A stretch of 64,000 nucleotides of DNA from Haloarchaeobius amylolyticus. GTDB taxonomy: Archaea; Halobacteriota; Halobacteria; Halobacteriales; Natrialbaceae. The position numbers and the translations under genes were made by a program. The DNA is taken from assembly GCF_026616195.1 (NCBI RefSeq), contig NZ_JANHDH010000001.1, positions 2,294,001 to 2,358,000 on the forward strand, read 5' to 3'. The notes beneath the pieces are model-generated. The model was not told the DNA's origin and made no database searches. It was given only the letters and a program-made list of their open reading frames with translations. Below are positions 35,183-43,836 of this stretch, in pieces (the stretch's first letter is position 1; each line of letters begins with the position of its first letter).

Positions 35183-35398
35183 CTACTGCGGCCGCAACGA
35201 CTCCAGTCCCTTCGCCAGCAGCCAGACCAGCGCGATGACCGGGAGGACGGGGAGCAGGACGACGACCAGTAACGCGAGCATGACCAGCCCGACCGCGGAC
35301 ATGTCCCGGTTCGGTCGCCCTCGCGGCAGCTCCGTCACCGTCCGGAGCGCTTGCCGTGCTGTCGACACCTGCTCTTCCTCCGAGTCTGCTGTCGCCAT
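35183..35398 (-). CDS. Small membrane protein with one or two C-terminal helices
   Basis: This is a 71-residue protein with a polar N-terminal half (SEEEQVSTARQALRTV) and a long hydrophobic stretch of about 30 residues near the end, then GLESLRPQ. It is conserved-looking but unrecognised. ATG 35398 was preferred over 35431 because CTTATTC on the minus strand (about 35424-35430) is a TATA candidate 27-30 bp upstream. Confidence 0.55.
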   Translation of the reverse strand: MATADSEEEQVSTARQALRTVTELPRGRPNRDMSAVGLVMLALLVVVLLPVLPVIALVWLLAKGLESLRPQ

Positions 35399-35467
35399 GG
35401 CAGTATGTACGGTCCCGGCGAGAATAAGCAAGCGCCCGTTACCGCGGCAGGCGGGCCGCCTGCGCGG

Positions 35468-38350
35468 TCAGTTCGCCTCCAGGTCGATGCTCGGCCGGAA
35501 GGGGACCGCCCCCGCGTCCGCGTCCTCGCCCTCGGTCTCGACGACCACCTCGGCGTCGAACTCGTCCCCGACGAAGCCGGCGGCGGCCTCGTACACCGCG
35601 GCCTCGTCGATGTCGGCCAGCTGTGCGAGGCGGTCGTCGTCGGTCTCGCGGACCAGCTCGACCAGGTCCTGGACAAGGTCGTTCACCGCGTTCCCCTTCT
35701 CGCGCAGGGCCGGGTCGCTCATGACCTCGCTCATGACCGCGCCCTGGTCCGGGCCGACCGCCTGGACCGTCTGGAACACGTCGTGCTTCCAGTCGGCCGC
35801 GACGGTGACGCGGACCACGTCGGGGTCGGCCTCGGGCACGGCCTCGGCGGCGTTCTGGAGCGACTGCTGGATGCCCTTGATGTCGTCGGTGAGGCGCTCG
35901 ACCAGACTCTCGGCGGCCACGTCCCGGGGGCTGCGAAGCGACTCGTCGACCTCGGGCCAGGGGGCGTCCTCGGCGGGCGTCCCGGTCAGCTGCTCGTGGA
36001 GCTCGTTCGCCAGGAACGGGACGAACGGGGCGAGCAGGCGCAGGCGGGTCTCGAGGACCTTTCGGAGGGTCCACCGCGCACCCGGTCGGTCGGTGTCGGT
36101 CCGGCGGCGGTACCAGCGCAGGTCCTCCTCGAAGTTGTAGAAGGCGGCCTGCGAGGCGGTCCGCGTCTCGAAGCGGTCCATCGCCTCGGTGACGGTCGCG
36201 ACGGTGTCCTGCAGGCGCGAGAGGAGCCAGCGGTCGACCTGTTCGAGGTCGCGCTCGCCCGCCGGCGCCGAGATGGTCTCCTGGGCGCGCCGCCAGAACC
36301 GGTCGAGCTGGTCACGCGTGCTCGACACCTGTTCGGCGCGCCAGTCGTAGTCCTGCCAGGGCTCGGCCGAGTTCATCAGGAAGAACCGGACCGTGTCCGC
36401 GCCGTACCTGTCGATGGCCTCGCCCGGGAGGACGACGTGGCCCTTCGAGGAGGACATCTTCTCGCCCTCCAGCAGCCCCATCCCCATGACGGTGATGCCC
36501 TGTGGCCACTGGGACTGGTCGAACAGTTCGGCGTGGTGGAACAGGTAGAACGTCAGGTGGTTCGTGACGAGGTCGTTCCCCGAGCAGCGGTAGTCGACCG
36601 GGTACCAGTAGTCCCACTCCTCGCGGAGGTCGAGGGCGGTCTGGCTGGGGTCCTCGACCGCCTCGCTACCGTAGAACAGCGTGTCGAAGAAGTCGTGGTC
36701 CAGATCGTCGACCGGCACGTCGTCCAGCCGATGGGCGATGGTGTAGTACGCCATGTAGATGGTCGAGTCCGACAGCGGTTCGATGACGAACTCGTCGTCC
36801 CACGGCAGCCGGGTGCCCAGCCCGTAGTTGCGGATGCAGGGCCACTCGTTCAGCCAGTCGATGGTGCGGTCGTACTGCTCGCGGGTGTTCTCGGGGATGG
36901 CGTCGAGGCCGGCGACGACCTCGTGGGCCTTCTCCTTCCAGGCCGCGTCGTTGTAGCGCAGGAACCACGTCTCCTGCTTGGCCACCTCCACGTCGCCGCC
37001 GCAGCGACAGACGACCTCCTCGGTGAACTCCTGCATGGTCGCGAAGGCGGCGTCGGCGAGGTGCTTCTGCTTGAACGCCTCGCGGACGTCCTCGACGACC
37101 TCGCCGGCGAACTCGCCGTACGCCTCCAGCAGTCGCCCCGAGTGGAACTCGGCGTTGTAGAGGTCCTGCGTGACCGCCTTCAGGTCGGGGTCCTGGCTGT
37201 CGGTGATGCCTGCGTCCTCGACCGCCGACCTCGCCGGCACCTCGCCGTAGCCCTCGATGTCGAGGATGGGGACCGGTTCGATGGCGGCGACCTCGTCGGC
37301 GTCGATGCCGTAGGTGGCCATCTCGCCGGCTGCTGCCGCCTCCTTGGCCTCCTGGAGCGCCAGGTAGTCGTCGGGGGAGTGCGCCGGGACCGACATCACG
37401 ACGCCGGTCGCGTTGTCGGCGTCGACGAAGCCCGCCGGGAGCACCAGCACGTCGTCACCCGTCACCGGGTTCTCGACGCGCTTGCCGACGAGGTCCTCGC
37501 CAGCGTACTCGTAGCGGACCTCGACGTCGTGGCCCTGCAGGTCGAGCTTCTCGGCCGCCTGCTGGGAGACGAACCAGAACTCGTCGTCGACCTCCGCGAC
37601 CACGTACTCGGCGTCGGGGTCGACGAAGGCGTTGGTCACCCCGCGGACCGTCTCCGGGCGCAGGGTCGCCATCGGGACGATGACGTCCGCACCGTCCATC
37701 TCGGCGCCGAACTTGACGAGGGTGTACTCCTGGAACTCGGCCTCCTCCCCTTCGAGGATGTCGTGGGTCGTCACCGGCTGGCGCTCCTCGGTGCAGTACT
37801 TGACCGGGTGCAGGCCCTTCTCCAGCAGCCCCCGGTCGCGCAGCGTCTCGTACTGCCACGTGATGAACCGCGAGTAGCGCTCGTCGTTCGTCGTGAACTC
37901 CCGGCGCCAGTCGATGGAGAGCCCGAGCTGGCGCATCCCCTTCTTGTAGTGCTCCTCGATGAAGTGGCGGGCGAACCCCATCGGCGTCTCCAGGTCCTCG
38001 AGGGTCTCCTCGGAGACGTTGTACGTGTTCTTCAGGACGTCGAGTTGCTTCGCCTCGCCCTTCTTCAGGCGCTCGACCGCGCCGATGATGGGCGTGCCCG
38101 TGACGTGCCACGCGATGGGGAACAGCACGTTGTCGCCCTGCTGGCGGCGGTACCGGGCGTACACGTCCGGGACGGTGTAGGTCCGGGCGTGCCCGATGTG
38201 CATCCCGCCGCTGGGGTAGGGGTACGGGACCGTGACGAAGGTCGACTCCGCGTCCGCGTCTGCGTCCGGGGCCGGCGTCGCCTCGTACCGACCCGCCTCG
38301 GCCCACCGTTCGCGCCACCGCTCTTCGAGTGTCTCGGGGACGTACTCCAT
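35468..38350 (-). CDS. leuS: Leucyl-tRNA synthetase, archaeal/eukaryal type
   Basis: The 960-residue class I synthetase attaches leucine to tRNA-Leu. HIGH motif is GGMHIGHART near residue 50, the editing-domain Thr-rich motif is ATLRPETVRG (about residue 230), and the KMSKS loop is GEKMSSSKGH near residue 632. Length, KMSSS variant and the CP1 placement are of the archaeal type. The C-terminal archaeal tRNA-binding domain contains DWKHDVFQ, ALREKGNAVND and PFRPSIDL. The start at 38350 begins MEYVPETLEERW. TTTTTATCG on the minus strand about 25 bp upstream is a TATA candidate. The bacterial-type paralogue starts 149 bp away in the opposite direction. Confidence 0.95.
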   Translation of the reverse strand: MEYVPETLEERWRERWAEAGRYEATPAPDADADAESTFVTVPYPYPSGGMHIGHARTYTVPDVYARYRRQQGDNVLFPIAWHVTGTPIIGAVERLKKGEAKQLDVLKNTYNVSEETLEDLETPMGFARHFIEEHYKKGMRQLGLSIDWRREFTTNDERYSRFITWQYETLRDRGLLEKGLHPVKYCTEERQPVTTHDILEGEEAEFQEYTLVKFGAEMDGADVIVPMATLRPETVRGVTNAFVDPDAEYVVAEVDDEFWFVSQQAAEKLDLQGHDVEVRYEYAGEDLVGKRVENPVTGDDVLVLPAGFVDADNATGVVMSVPAHSPDDYLALQEAKEAAAAGEMATYGIDADEVAAIEPVPILDIEGYGEVPARSAVEDAGITDSQDPDLKAVTQDLYNAEFHSGRLLEAYGEFAGEVVEDVREAFKQKHLADAAFATMQEFTEEVVCRCGGDVEVAKQETWFLRYNDAAWKEKAHEVVAGLDAIPENTREQYDRTIDWLNEWPCIRNYGLGTRLPWDDEFVIEPLSDSTIYMAYYTIAHRLDDVPVDDLDHDFFDTLFYGSEAVEDPSQTALDLREEWDYWYPVDYRCSGNDLVTNHLTFYLFHHAELFDQSQWPQGITVMGMGLLEGEKMSSSKGHVVLPGEAIDRYGADTVRFFLMNSAEPWQDYDWRAEQVSSTRDQLDRFWRRAQETISAPAGERDLEQVDRWLLSRLQDTVATVTEAMDRFETRTASQAAFYNFEEDLRWYRRRTDTDRPGARWTLRKVLETRLRLLAPFVPFLANELHEQLTGTPAEDAPWPEVDESLRSPRDVAAESLVERLTDDIKGIQQSLQNAAEAVPEADPDVVRVTVAADWKHDVFQTVQAVGPDQGAVMSEVMSDPALREKGNAVNDLVQDLVELVRETDDDRLAQLADIDEAAVYEAAAGFVGDEFDAEVVVETEGEDADAGAVPFRPSIDLEAN

Positions 38351-38499
38351 ACCCTTCGGTTCGCGTGGAGACGATAAAAAGGCAGGCGGGGGGCAGGGTG
38401 GACCCGGCCGGCTCCTCCCCGCGGAACCGACCAGTCGGTCGCTGTCGGATTGAAAAGCCTTTCACGCTGCGTATCTTCGGCTCAGCCAACGAGATATCC

Positions 38500-41166
38500 A
38501 TGCAGCGACAGCAGGGGTTCGACCACACACGAATCGAGCGACGATGGCAGGAGGCATGGGACGACGCGGGTGTCTTCCGCGTCGATGACGACGCGACCGA
38601 CCCCGAGTACGTCCTGGCGATGTTCCCGTACACGTCCGGCCAGCTCCACATGGGCCACGTGCGGAACTACGCCATCACGGACGCCTACGCCCGGTACCAG
38701 CGCCTGCAGGGGGAGGACGTGCTCCACCCGATGGGCTGGGACTCCTTCGGGCTCCCCGCCGAGAACGCGGCGAACGAGCGCGACACCAACCCCCGCGAGT
38801 GGACCGAGCGCTGCATCGAGCAGATGCGCGAGCAGTTCGAGTCGCTAGGCTTTGGCTACGACTGGGAGCGCGAGGTCAAGACCTGCGACCCGGACTACTA
38901 CCGCTGGAACCAGTGGCTCTTCTCGCGGTTCAAGGAGGCCGGGCTGGTCGAGCAGAAGGCCAGCGAGGTCAACTGGTGTCCCTCCTGCGAGACGGTGCTG
39001 GCGGACGAGCAGGTCGAGGGCGACGACGAACGCTGCTGGCGATGTGACACCCCGGTCGGCGAGCGCGAACTCGACCAGTGGTTCTTCCGCATCACCGAGT
39101 ACGCCGACGAACTGCTGGAATCCATCGACGACCTCGACGGCTGGCCGACGAACGTCCGGGACATGCAGCGCAACTGGATCGGGCGCACCGAGGGCGCCGA
39201 GATTCCCTTCACCATCCGGACGCCAGACGGCGCGGAGGACGTGACCGCGTTCACGACCCGGCTCGACACCATCCACGGCGCGACCTACTTCGCGCTGGCC
39301 CCGGACCACCCGCTGGCCGAGGCCGCCGCCGAGCGCGACGAGGACGTGGCCCACTTCGTCGAGGAGGTCGCCGACCCCGAGGGCGACGAGCCCCAGGGCG
39401 TCGAGACCGACCTCGTCGCCGAGAACCCCGCGACCGGCGAGGACCTGCCCGTCTTCGTCGCCGACTTCGTCCTGAGCGACGTGGGGACTGGCGCGCTGAT
39501 GGCCGTCCCGGCCCACGACGAGCGCGACCACGCCTTCGCGCAGTCCCACGACCTCCCCATCCGGCAGGTCGTCGCGCCCGAGGAGGACGAGGATACCGAG
39601 GGCGAGGTCGACATCGAAGAAGCAGCATACACCGAGGACGGCGTGCTCGTCAACTCCGGCGAGTACGACGGCCGCACCAGTGCCGAGGCCCGCGAGGAAC
39701 TCACCGCGGACCTGCCCGGCGCCGCGTCCGCCGTCCAGTTCCAGCTGCGCGACTGGGGCGTCTCCCGCCAGCGCTACTGGGGCACCCCCATCCCCATCGT
39801 CCACTGCGAGGAGTGTGGGCCCGTCTCCGTGCCCGACGAGGACCTGCCGGTCGAGTTGCCGGAGTTCGTCCACACGACGGGCAACCCGCTGGACGCCGCC
39901 GAGGAGTGGAAGCACACCGAGTGTCCCGAGTGTGGCGCAGACGCCCACCGCGAGACGGACACGATGGACACCTTCGTCGACTCCTCGTGGTACTTCCTGC
40001 GCTTCATCGCGCCCGACATGGATGACGCACCCTTCGACGTCGAGCGCGCCAACGACTGGATGCCCGTCGACGAGTACGTCGGCGGCATCGAGCACGCCGT
40101 GATGCACCTGCTGTACTCCCGGTTCGTCACGAAGGCGCTCGCCGACCTCGACCTGCTGGACCATCGCGAGCCCTTCGAGACGCTGGTCACGCAGGGCATG
40201 GTCCTCGGCGAGGACGGCGCGAAGATGTCCAAGTCCAAGGGTAACGGCGTCTCGCCCGAGCGCATCGTCGAGGAGTACGGCGCCGACACCGCCCGCCTGT
40301 TCGTCCTGCGTGCGGCCCGCCCGGACAAGGACTTCCCGTGGAGCGAGGAGGGCGTCCGCTCCAGCCACGAGTTCCTCCAGCGGCTCTACCGGCTGGCCGA
40401 GGACGTGGACATCGACGCCGAGGCCGACACCGAGAACCCGGCCGCGGCCTACGTCTCCCGCGAGATCGACGCGACCATCGCGGCCGCCGCGAGTCACTTC
40501 GACGACATGCAGTTCAACCTCGCGACCCGCGAGATCGACGAACTCGTCACGCTGCTGGTGCGCTACCGCGACCGCGACGACGCCGACGCCGGCGTGGTCG
40601 CCCGTGGCGTCGAGGCCGCCGTCAAGATGCTCGCACCCATCGCGCCCCACGTCTGCGAGGAGGCCTGGGAGGAACTCGCCGGTGAAGACGCCGGCTTCGT
40701 CGCCACCGCCGCGTGGCCCAGCCCCGAGAGCGACGTGACCGACCACGAGCGCGAGCGCACCCTCGTCGAGAACACCCGCGAGGACGTGCGCCAGATCATC
40801 GACGTGGCCGGCATCGAGGACCCCACCGGCATCGACGTGGTCGTCGCCCCCGAGTGGAAGCACCGCGCCCTCGAACTCGCCATCGAGGCCGACGACGACG
40901 TGGTCGGCTCCGTGATGCGCGACGAGGAACTCCGCAAGCAGGGCAACGCGGCCGCCGACTTCGCGAAGGACCTCGCCGCCGAACACCCCGGCCTCTCCGA
41001 GGCGCTCCCGCCCGAGCGCGAGCGCGCCGCCCTCGAACGCGCCACCTGGCTCGTCGAGGACGAGTTCGGCGTGCCGGTGCAGGTGCTCGCGGCCGAGGAG
41101 GCCGACGACGGCGTGGCGAAGAAGGCCCGCCCGGGCCGCCCCGCCATCCAGGTCCACGAGGACTGA
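38500..41166 (+). CDS. Leucyl-tRNA synthetase, bacterial-type core with archaeal-like C-terminus
   Basis: The 888-residue protein has bacterial-type motifs: QLHMGHVRN (HIGH) near residue 51, editing Thr-rich motif TTRLDTIHGATY, MAVPAHDERDHAFA with the editing-site Asp, and KMSKSKGNGVSPE near residue 575. A zinc-ribbon-like CPSC...CWRC pair lies near residue 170. The last 120 residues match the C-terminus of the archaeal-type neighbour: EWKHRALE, ELRKQGNAAADF and PGRPAIQV. Proteins with bacterial LeuRS cores and archaeal tRNA-binding ends have been described in haloarchaea. The Thr-rich motif differs from the usual TTRPDTLFG at three positions, so editing should be tested. ATG 38500 starts the family's N-terminus. 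Confidence 0.93.
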   Translation: MQRQQGFDHTRIERRWQEAWDDAGVFRVDDDATDPEYVLAMFPYTSGQLHMGHVRNYAITDAYARYQRLQGEDVLHPMGWDSFGLPAENAANERDTNPREWTERCIEQMREQFESLGFGYDWEREVKTCDPDYYRWNQWLFSRFKEAGLVEQKASEVNWCPSCETVLADEQVEGDDERCWRCDTPVGERELDQWFFRITEYADELLESIDDLDGWPTNVRDMQRNWIGRTEGAEIPFTIRTPDGAEDVTAFTTRLDTIHGATYFALAPDHPLAEAAAERDEDVAHFVEEVADPEGDEPQGVETDLVAENPATGEDLPVFVADFVLSDVGTGALMAVPAHDERDHAFAQSHDLPIRQVVAPEEDEDTEGEVDIEEAAYTEDGVLVNSGEYDGRTSAEAREELTADLPGAASAVQFQLRDWGVSRQRYWGTPIPIVHCEECGPVSVPDEDLPVELPEFVHTTGNPLDAAEEWKHTECPECGADAHRETDTMDTFVDSSWYFLRFIAPDMDDAPFDVERANDWMPVDEYVGGIEHAVMHLLYSRFVTKALADLDLLDHREPFETLVTQGMVLGEDGAKMSKSKGNGVSPERIVEEYGADTARLFVLRAARPDKDFPWSEEGVRSSHEFLQRLYRLAEDVDIDAEADTENPAAAYVSREIDATIAAAASHFDDMQFNLATREIDELVTLLVRYRDRDDADAGVVARGVEAAVKMLAPIAPHVCEEAWEELAGEDAGFVATAAWPSPESDVTDHERERTLVENTREDVRQIIDVAGIEDPTGIDVVVAPEWKHRALELAIEADDDVVGSVMRDEELRKQGNAAADFAKDLAAEHPGLSEALPPERERAALERATWLVEDEFGVPVQVLAAEEADDGVAKKARPGRPAIQVHED

Positions 41167-41260
41167 GCCGCGACTGTCGGGTTTCTGTTCTCTGCCGGTT
41201 CTTCGGTCTGGCGCGTGGCCTGACTCGTCGCCGAGCACTGCGAGGCGGCGAGACCGACTC

Positions 41261-41458
41261 GCGCGAGGGACGACCGGAGCGATAGTGGAGGGAGTCGGCT
41301 GGGGAGGGCGTGGTGCGGTCGCGGTGCTGCGCGGTTCGGTGTGGTTCGGTGCGGTTCGGTGCGGTTCGGTGCGGTTCGGTGCGATTCGGTGCGATTCGGT
41401 GCGGGGCGGTCTCCATCTCCATCGGCGCGAGTTCGCTGCTCGTCGCCACCTGCACTGG
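41261..41458 (+). repeat. Dispersed intergenic repeat, copy A
   Basis: This is one of four copies of a repeat with core TCGGCTGGGGAGGGCGTGGT (here starting 41295). On its left is CGCGAGGGA, and on its right, after a GCGGGGCGG block, a second shared part, ATCGGCGCGAG...CTGCTCGTCGCCAC. The copy is interrupted by a tandem 10-mer array. It occupies most of the 390-bp gap between leuS and hsp20, which holds no gene. Confidence 0.65.
41331..41410 (+). repeat. Tandem 10-bp repeat, eight units
   Basis: GCGGTTCGGT is repeated eight times without gaps, with changes in unit 2 (GTGGTTCGGT), units 6-7 (GCGATTCGGT) and unit 8 (GCGGGGCGGT). The array is inserted inside repeat copy A; other copies lack it. 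Confidence 0.85.
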
Positions 41459-41556
41459 TCGCGGGCGCCGCAGCCGAACAGCCCACGACGGTCATAGTCA
41501 GGCTCGAAACGACCGGGCCGGACGACACAGACGGGAAAAAACAGTCGAGACGCGAG

Positions 41557-41976
41557 TCAGTCGATGATGTCGATGGTGTGGCCGTCGTCGTCCTCGGCGT
41601 CCTCCTTCGGGAGCCGGACGGTCAGGGCGCCGTTGGTGAAGGAGGCCGTGATACCGTCCTCGTCGACGGCCTCGGGGACCCGGATGCTCCGGCTCACCGA
41701 CTGGCGGCGCTCGCGGTGGATGTAGCGCCCCTCGTCTTCGTCCGCTTCGTCACTCTCTTCCTCGCGGGACGCGTCGAGGTGGAGTGTCCCCTCCGAGAAC
41801 GTCAACTCGATGTCGTCGGTGGTGAACCCGGGCAGGTCGGCGACGACCTCGTACTCGTCGCCGTGGTCCTGCATGTCGATGGGGACCGTCTCCAGCGAGG
41901 ACATCCCGGTCTGCTCGAACTGGCGGCCCATGCGGTCGAGCATCTCTTCGAGCTCGTCGAACGGATTTCGTCGCAT
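41557..41976 (-). CDS. Hsp20/alpha-crystallin small heat-shock protein
   Basis: The 139-residue chaperone holds unfolded proteins in a soluble state under stress. The alpha-crystallin domain spans about residues 34-130 with YEVVADLPGFTTDDIEL and the FTNGALTVRLPK signature, then a C-terminal Ile-Asp-Ile motif used for oligomer contacts. The loop in the middle is very acidic (EEESDEADEDEG), as in halophiles. ATG 41976 follows a GTG at 41979 that is less likely. TTTTAAGGTAT on the minus strand about 28 bp upstream is the TATA element. Confidence 0.92.
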   Translation of the reverse strand: MRRNPFDELEEMLDRMGRQFEQTGMSSLETVPIDMQDHGDEYEVVADLPGFTTDDIELTFSEGTLHLDASREEESDEADEDEGRYIHRERRQSVSRSIRVPEAVDEDGITASFTNGALTVRLPKEDAEDDDGHTIDIID

Positions 41977-42228
41977 CACAGGCGACTGATACGGTCGCTG
42001 ATACCTTAAAACCGACTCCGGTCGGCGCCCTGTCGTCTGCTCGTGAAGTGTTCAGCCGGATGCGTGTTCGACGGCCCGACACGACCCCGATACGTACATA
42101 TCTGCTCGCGTCGTACGCGTGGGTAGGCGGCGATAGCCGACAGGAAGGGGGAGTTGGCAGCCGCCCCGCTGCTCATTCAGGCCCCCACGCCGATTCATCG
42201 GCGTGCGGGGCAATGCTTTTCAGACCGG

Positions 42229-42504
42229 TCAGAACGAGGCGTTCCCGTACAGCGAGTAGAGGACGAACAGCATCCCGACCGCGACGACGACGGTCTGGAC
42301 GAACCCCGCGAGGAAGATCGACCAGCCGACCACGTCGAACAGGACGCCCTCGATGACCGCGCCGATGCTGATGATGGCGAAGCCGATGGCCACGAACAGC
42401 ATCGCTGTGCTGCCGTGTACCCGGTACCCCCGGAACGCCTGGTACGCGATGAGTAGCCCCAGTACCATCGTGGCCGTCTTGGCGATGACGAGTTCGATGT
42501 GCAT
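42229..42504 (-). CDS. Small integral membrane protein, paired with a regulator
   Basis: This is a 91-residue protein with three hydrophobic helices (about residues 8-22, 30-52, 62-85), MHIELVIAKTATMVLGLLIAYQAFRGY at the start and YSLYGNASF at the end. I recall a haloarchaeal family of this form next to small winged-helix genes. Its ATG lies two bases after the stop of the upstream regulator gene, so translation is probably coupled. The regulator could sense or control this membrane protein. Function unknown. Confidence 0.65.
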   Translation of the reverse strand: MHIELVIAKTATMVLGLLIAYQAFRGYRVHGSTAMLFVAIGFAIISIGAVIEGVLFDVVGWSIFLAGFVQTVVVAVGMLFVLYSLYGNASF

Positions 42505-42506
42505 GA

Positions 42507-42857
42507 TTACGAGTTCTTGATGTCCTCCCACAGCCGCGTGAACCGCCAGGCGGCGTCCTCTTTCACGTCGAGGTCGATGGCGAAGTGCCCGTCGTCCAGT
42601 TCGAGTTCGAGCCCCTCCAGTGCCGCCTCGTAGACGTTGACGTGTGATCCGTCGTCGTCGATACGGGTCCCCTCGACGAGCAGGTCGTGCTCCAGCAGGT
42701 CGTCGACCCGTCGGTAGACGGTCGACCGCGAGGAGCCACACACCTCGCCGAGTTCCCGCGCGGAGTGTGGCCGCTCGCTCGTCGCCGCCAGGATGTCCCG
42801 AACGTACTCGTCGCCGAGCAGTTCGAGCACGGCGTCGGCGTCCTGCTCGTCGGACAC
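42507..42857 (-). CDS. Small winged-helix transcription regulator
   Basis: The 116-residue protein has an N-terminal winged helix: DAVLELLGDEYVRDILAATSERPHSARELGEVCGSSRSTVYRRVDDLLEHDLL. The remainder is a beta-hairpin-like acidic part and a C-terminal helix ending WEDIKNS. GTG 42857 was chosen because TTTTATATAC on the minus strand lies about 27 bp upstream; no start fits better in the frame. It is co-directional with and immediately upstream of the membrane-protein gene at 42229. The halocyanin gene on the other strand shares this 112-bp intergenic region. Confidence 0.75.
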   Translation of the reverse strand: MSDEQDADAVLELLGDEYVRDILAATSERPHSARELGEVCGSSRSTVYRRVDDLLEHDLLVEGTRIDDDGSHVNVYEAALEGLELELDDGHFAIDLDVKEDAAWRFTRLWEDIKNS

Positions 42858-42876
42858 GTACAGAGATTTCCGGCCC

Positions 42877-42890
42877 GTATATAAAACGAT
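42877..42890 (-). promoter_or_regulatory. TATA-like element between regulator and halocyanin genes
   Basis: CGTATATAAAACG is the only strongly A/T-rich spot in the 112-bp divergent gap. Its minus-strand orientation (TTTTATATAC) is spaced correctly for GTG 42857. Confidence 0.55.
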
Positions 42891-42969
42891 GGGCGTTCTG
42901 CACGCTCTGCAGATAGGCCGAGCAGGTTTTTCGGGGACGGTCCTACACCCAGATGGAGGCACCCCCACG

Positions 42970-43755
42970 ATGACAGACTCCCCTTCCCCCGCGACCCGTC
43001 GTACCGTGCTGAAAGCCGCCGGCGGCGCGTCCCTGCTCGCACTCGCCGGCTGTCTCGGCGGCGACGGCGCCGGTGACGCGACAAGTACCGACACCACGGC
43101 CGACGAGCAAGAGAGCACCGACACCACCGACGGCAGCGGTGAGAAGAACGACGAGCAGACCGACGATGGGCACGACCACGGCCACTCGGGCGCCCCCGAG
43201 TCCCCCTCGAAACAGGCCACGGTCACGATGAAGACGACCGACTCGGGCCAGCACTTCGACCCCCACGTGGTCTGGGTCGAGCAGGGCGGCACCGTCACGT
43301 TCGACCTCGAGAGCGGTGCCCACTCCGCGACCGCGTACGCCCCCGCGAACGACAAGCCACGGCGCATCCCCGAGGACGCCGAGAGCTGGGACAGCGGCAC
43401 GCTCTCGGAGACCGGCAAGACCTTCGAACACACGTTCGAGACCACCGGCGTCTACGACTACTACTGCATCCCGCACGAGGGCATGGGGATGCTCGGTAGC
43501 GTCATCGTCGGCGAGCCGGACACCGAGGGCCAGCCCGGCCTGACCGAGCCGCAGTCCGAGCTCCCGGAGGGCGCGCGCTCGAAGATCACCCAGCTGAACG
43601 AGACGTGCATGGAGGTCCTGGGTGGCGGGCACCACGACGGGACCAGTACTGGCACCGACGACGGGCACGACCACGACGAGACGAGTACTGGCACCGACGA
43701 CGGGCACGACCACGACGAGACGAGCACCGGGACCGACGACGGGCACGACCACTGA
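42970..43755 (+). CDS. Halocyanin (blue copper lipoprotein), copy 1
   Basis: This 261-residue lipoprotein has a twin-arginine signal (ATRRTVLKAAGGASLLALAGC) with lipobox Cys near residue 27. The cupredoxin domain has the four copper ligands: His in SGAHSATA, then Cys and His in YYCIPHEGM and Met in GMGML, so it should carry electrons at the membrane surface. A His/Asp-rich patch (DDGHDHGHSG) precedes the domain. The C-terminus has three tandem 13-residue units of the form DETSTGTDDGHDH. A second halocyanin gene follows after 81 bp. Confidence 0.9.
   Translation: MTDSPSPATRRTVLKAAGGASLLALAGCLGGDGAGDATSTDTTADEQESTDTTDGSGEKNDEQTDDGHDHGHSGAPESPSKQATVTMKTTDSGQHFDPHVVWVEQGGTVTFDLESGAHSATAYAPANDKPRRIPEDAESWDSGTLSETGKTFEHTFETTGVYDYYCIPHEGMGMLGSVIVGEPDTEGQPGLTEPQSELPEGARSKITQLNETCMEVLGGGHHDGTSTGTDDGHDHDETSTGTDDGHDHDETSTGTDDGHDH
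43636..43752 (+). repeat. In-frame tandem repeats, 3 x 39 bp
   Basis: Three units of 39 bp encode D(G/E)TSTGTDDGHDH at the halocyanin C-terminus. Units 1 and 2 are nearly identical in DNA, so expansion is recent. The His/Asp content suggests metal binding. Confidence 0.9.
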
Positions 43756-43836
43756 CGACCCCGTCCCCGATTCTCACCTGCTGATACCCAGCAGCACCCC
43801 CTTCTCGCGGAGCCTCGTACCTAGTGACGAAGAGCC

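Noticed and set aside
35351-38377. A 1008-codon plus-strand frame opposite the archaeal LeuRS
   Set aside because: It is the antisense shadow of LeuRS, rich in Val, Gly, Arg and Leu without motifs.
38351-38499. A possible Leu-codon leader before the bacterial-type leuS, by analogy with the Trp leader
   Set aside because: No short ORF with a cluster of Leu codons and suitable hairpins was found in the 149-bp gap.
41285-41567. Several plus-strand ORFs across the 10-bp tandem array
   Set aside because: They consist of repeated Phe-Gly-Ala-Val-Arg-Cys type peptides produced by the repeat in each frame, which is an artefact of the repeat.
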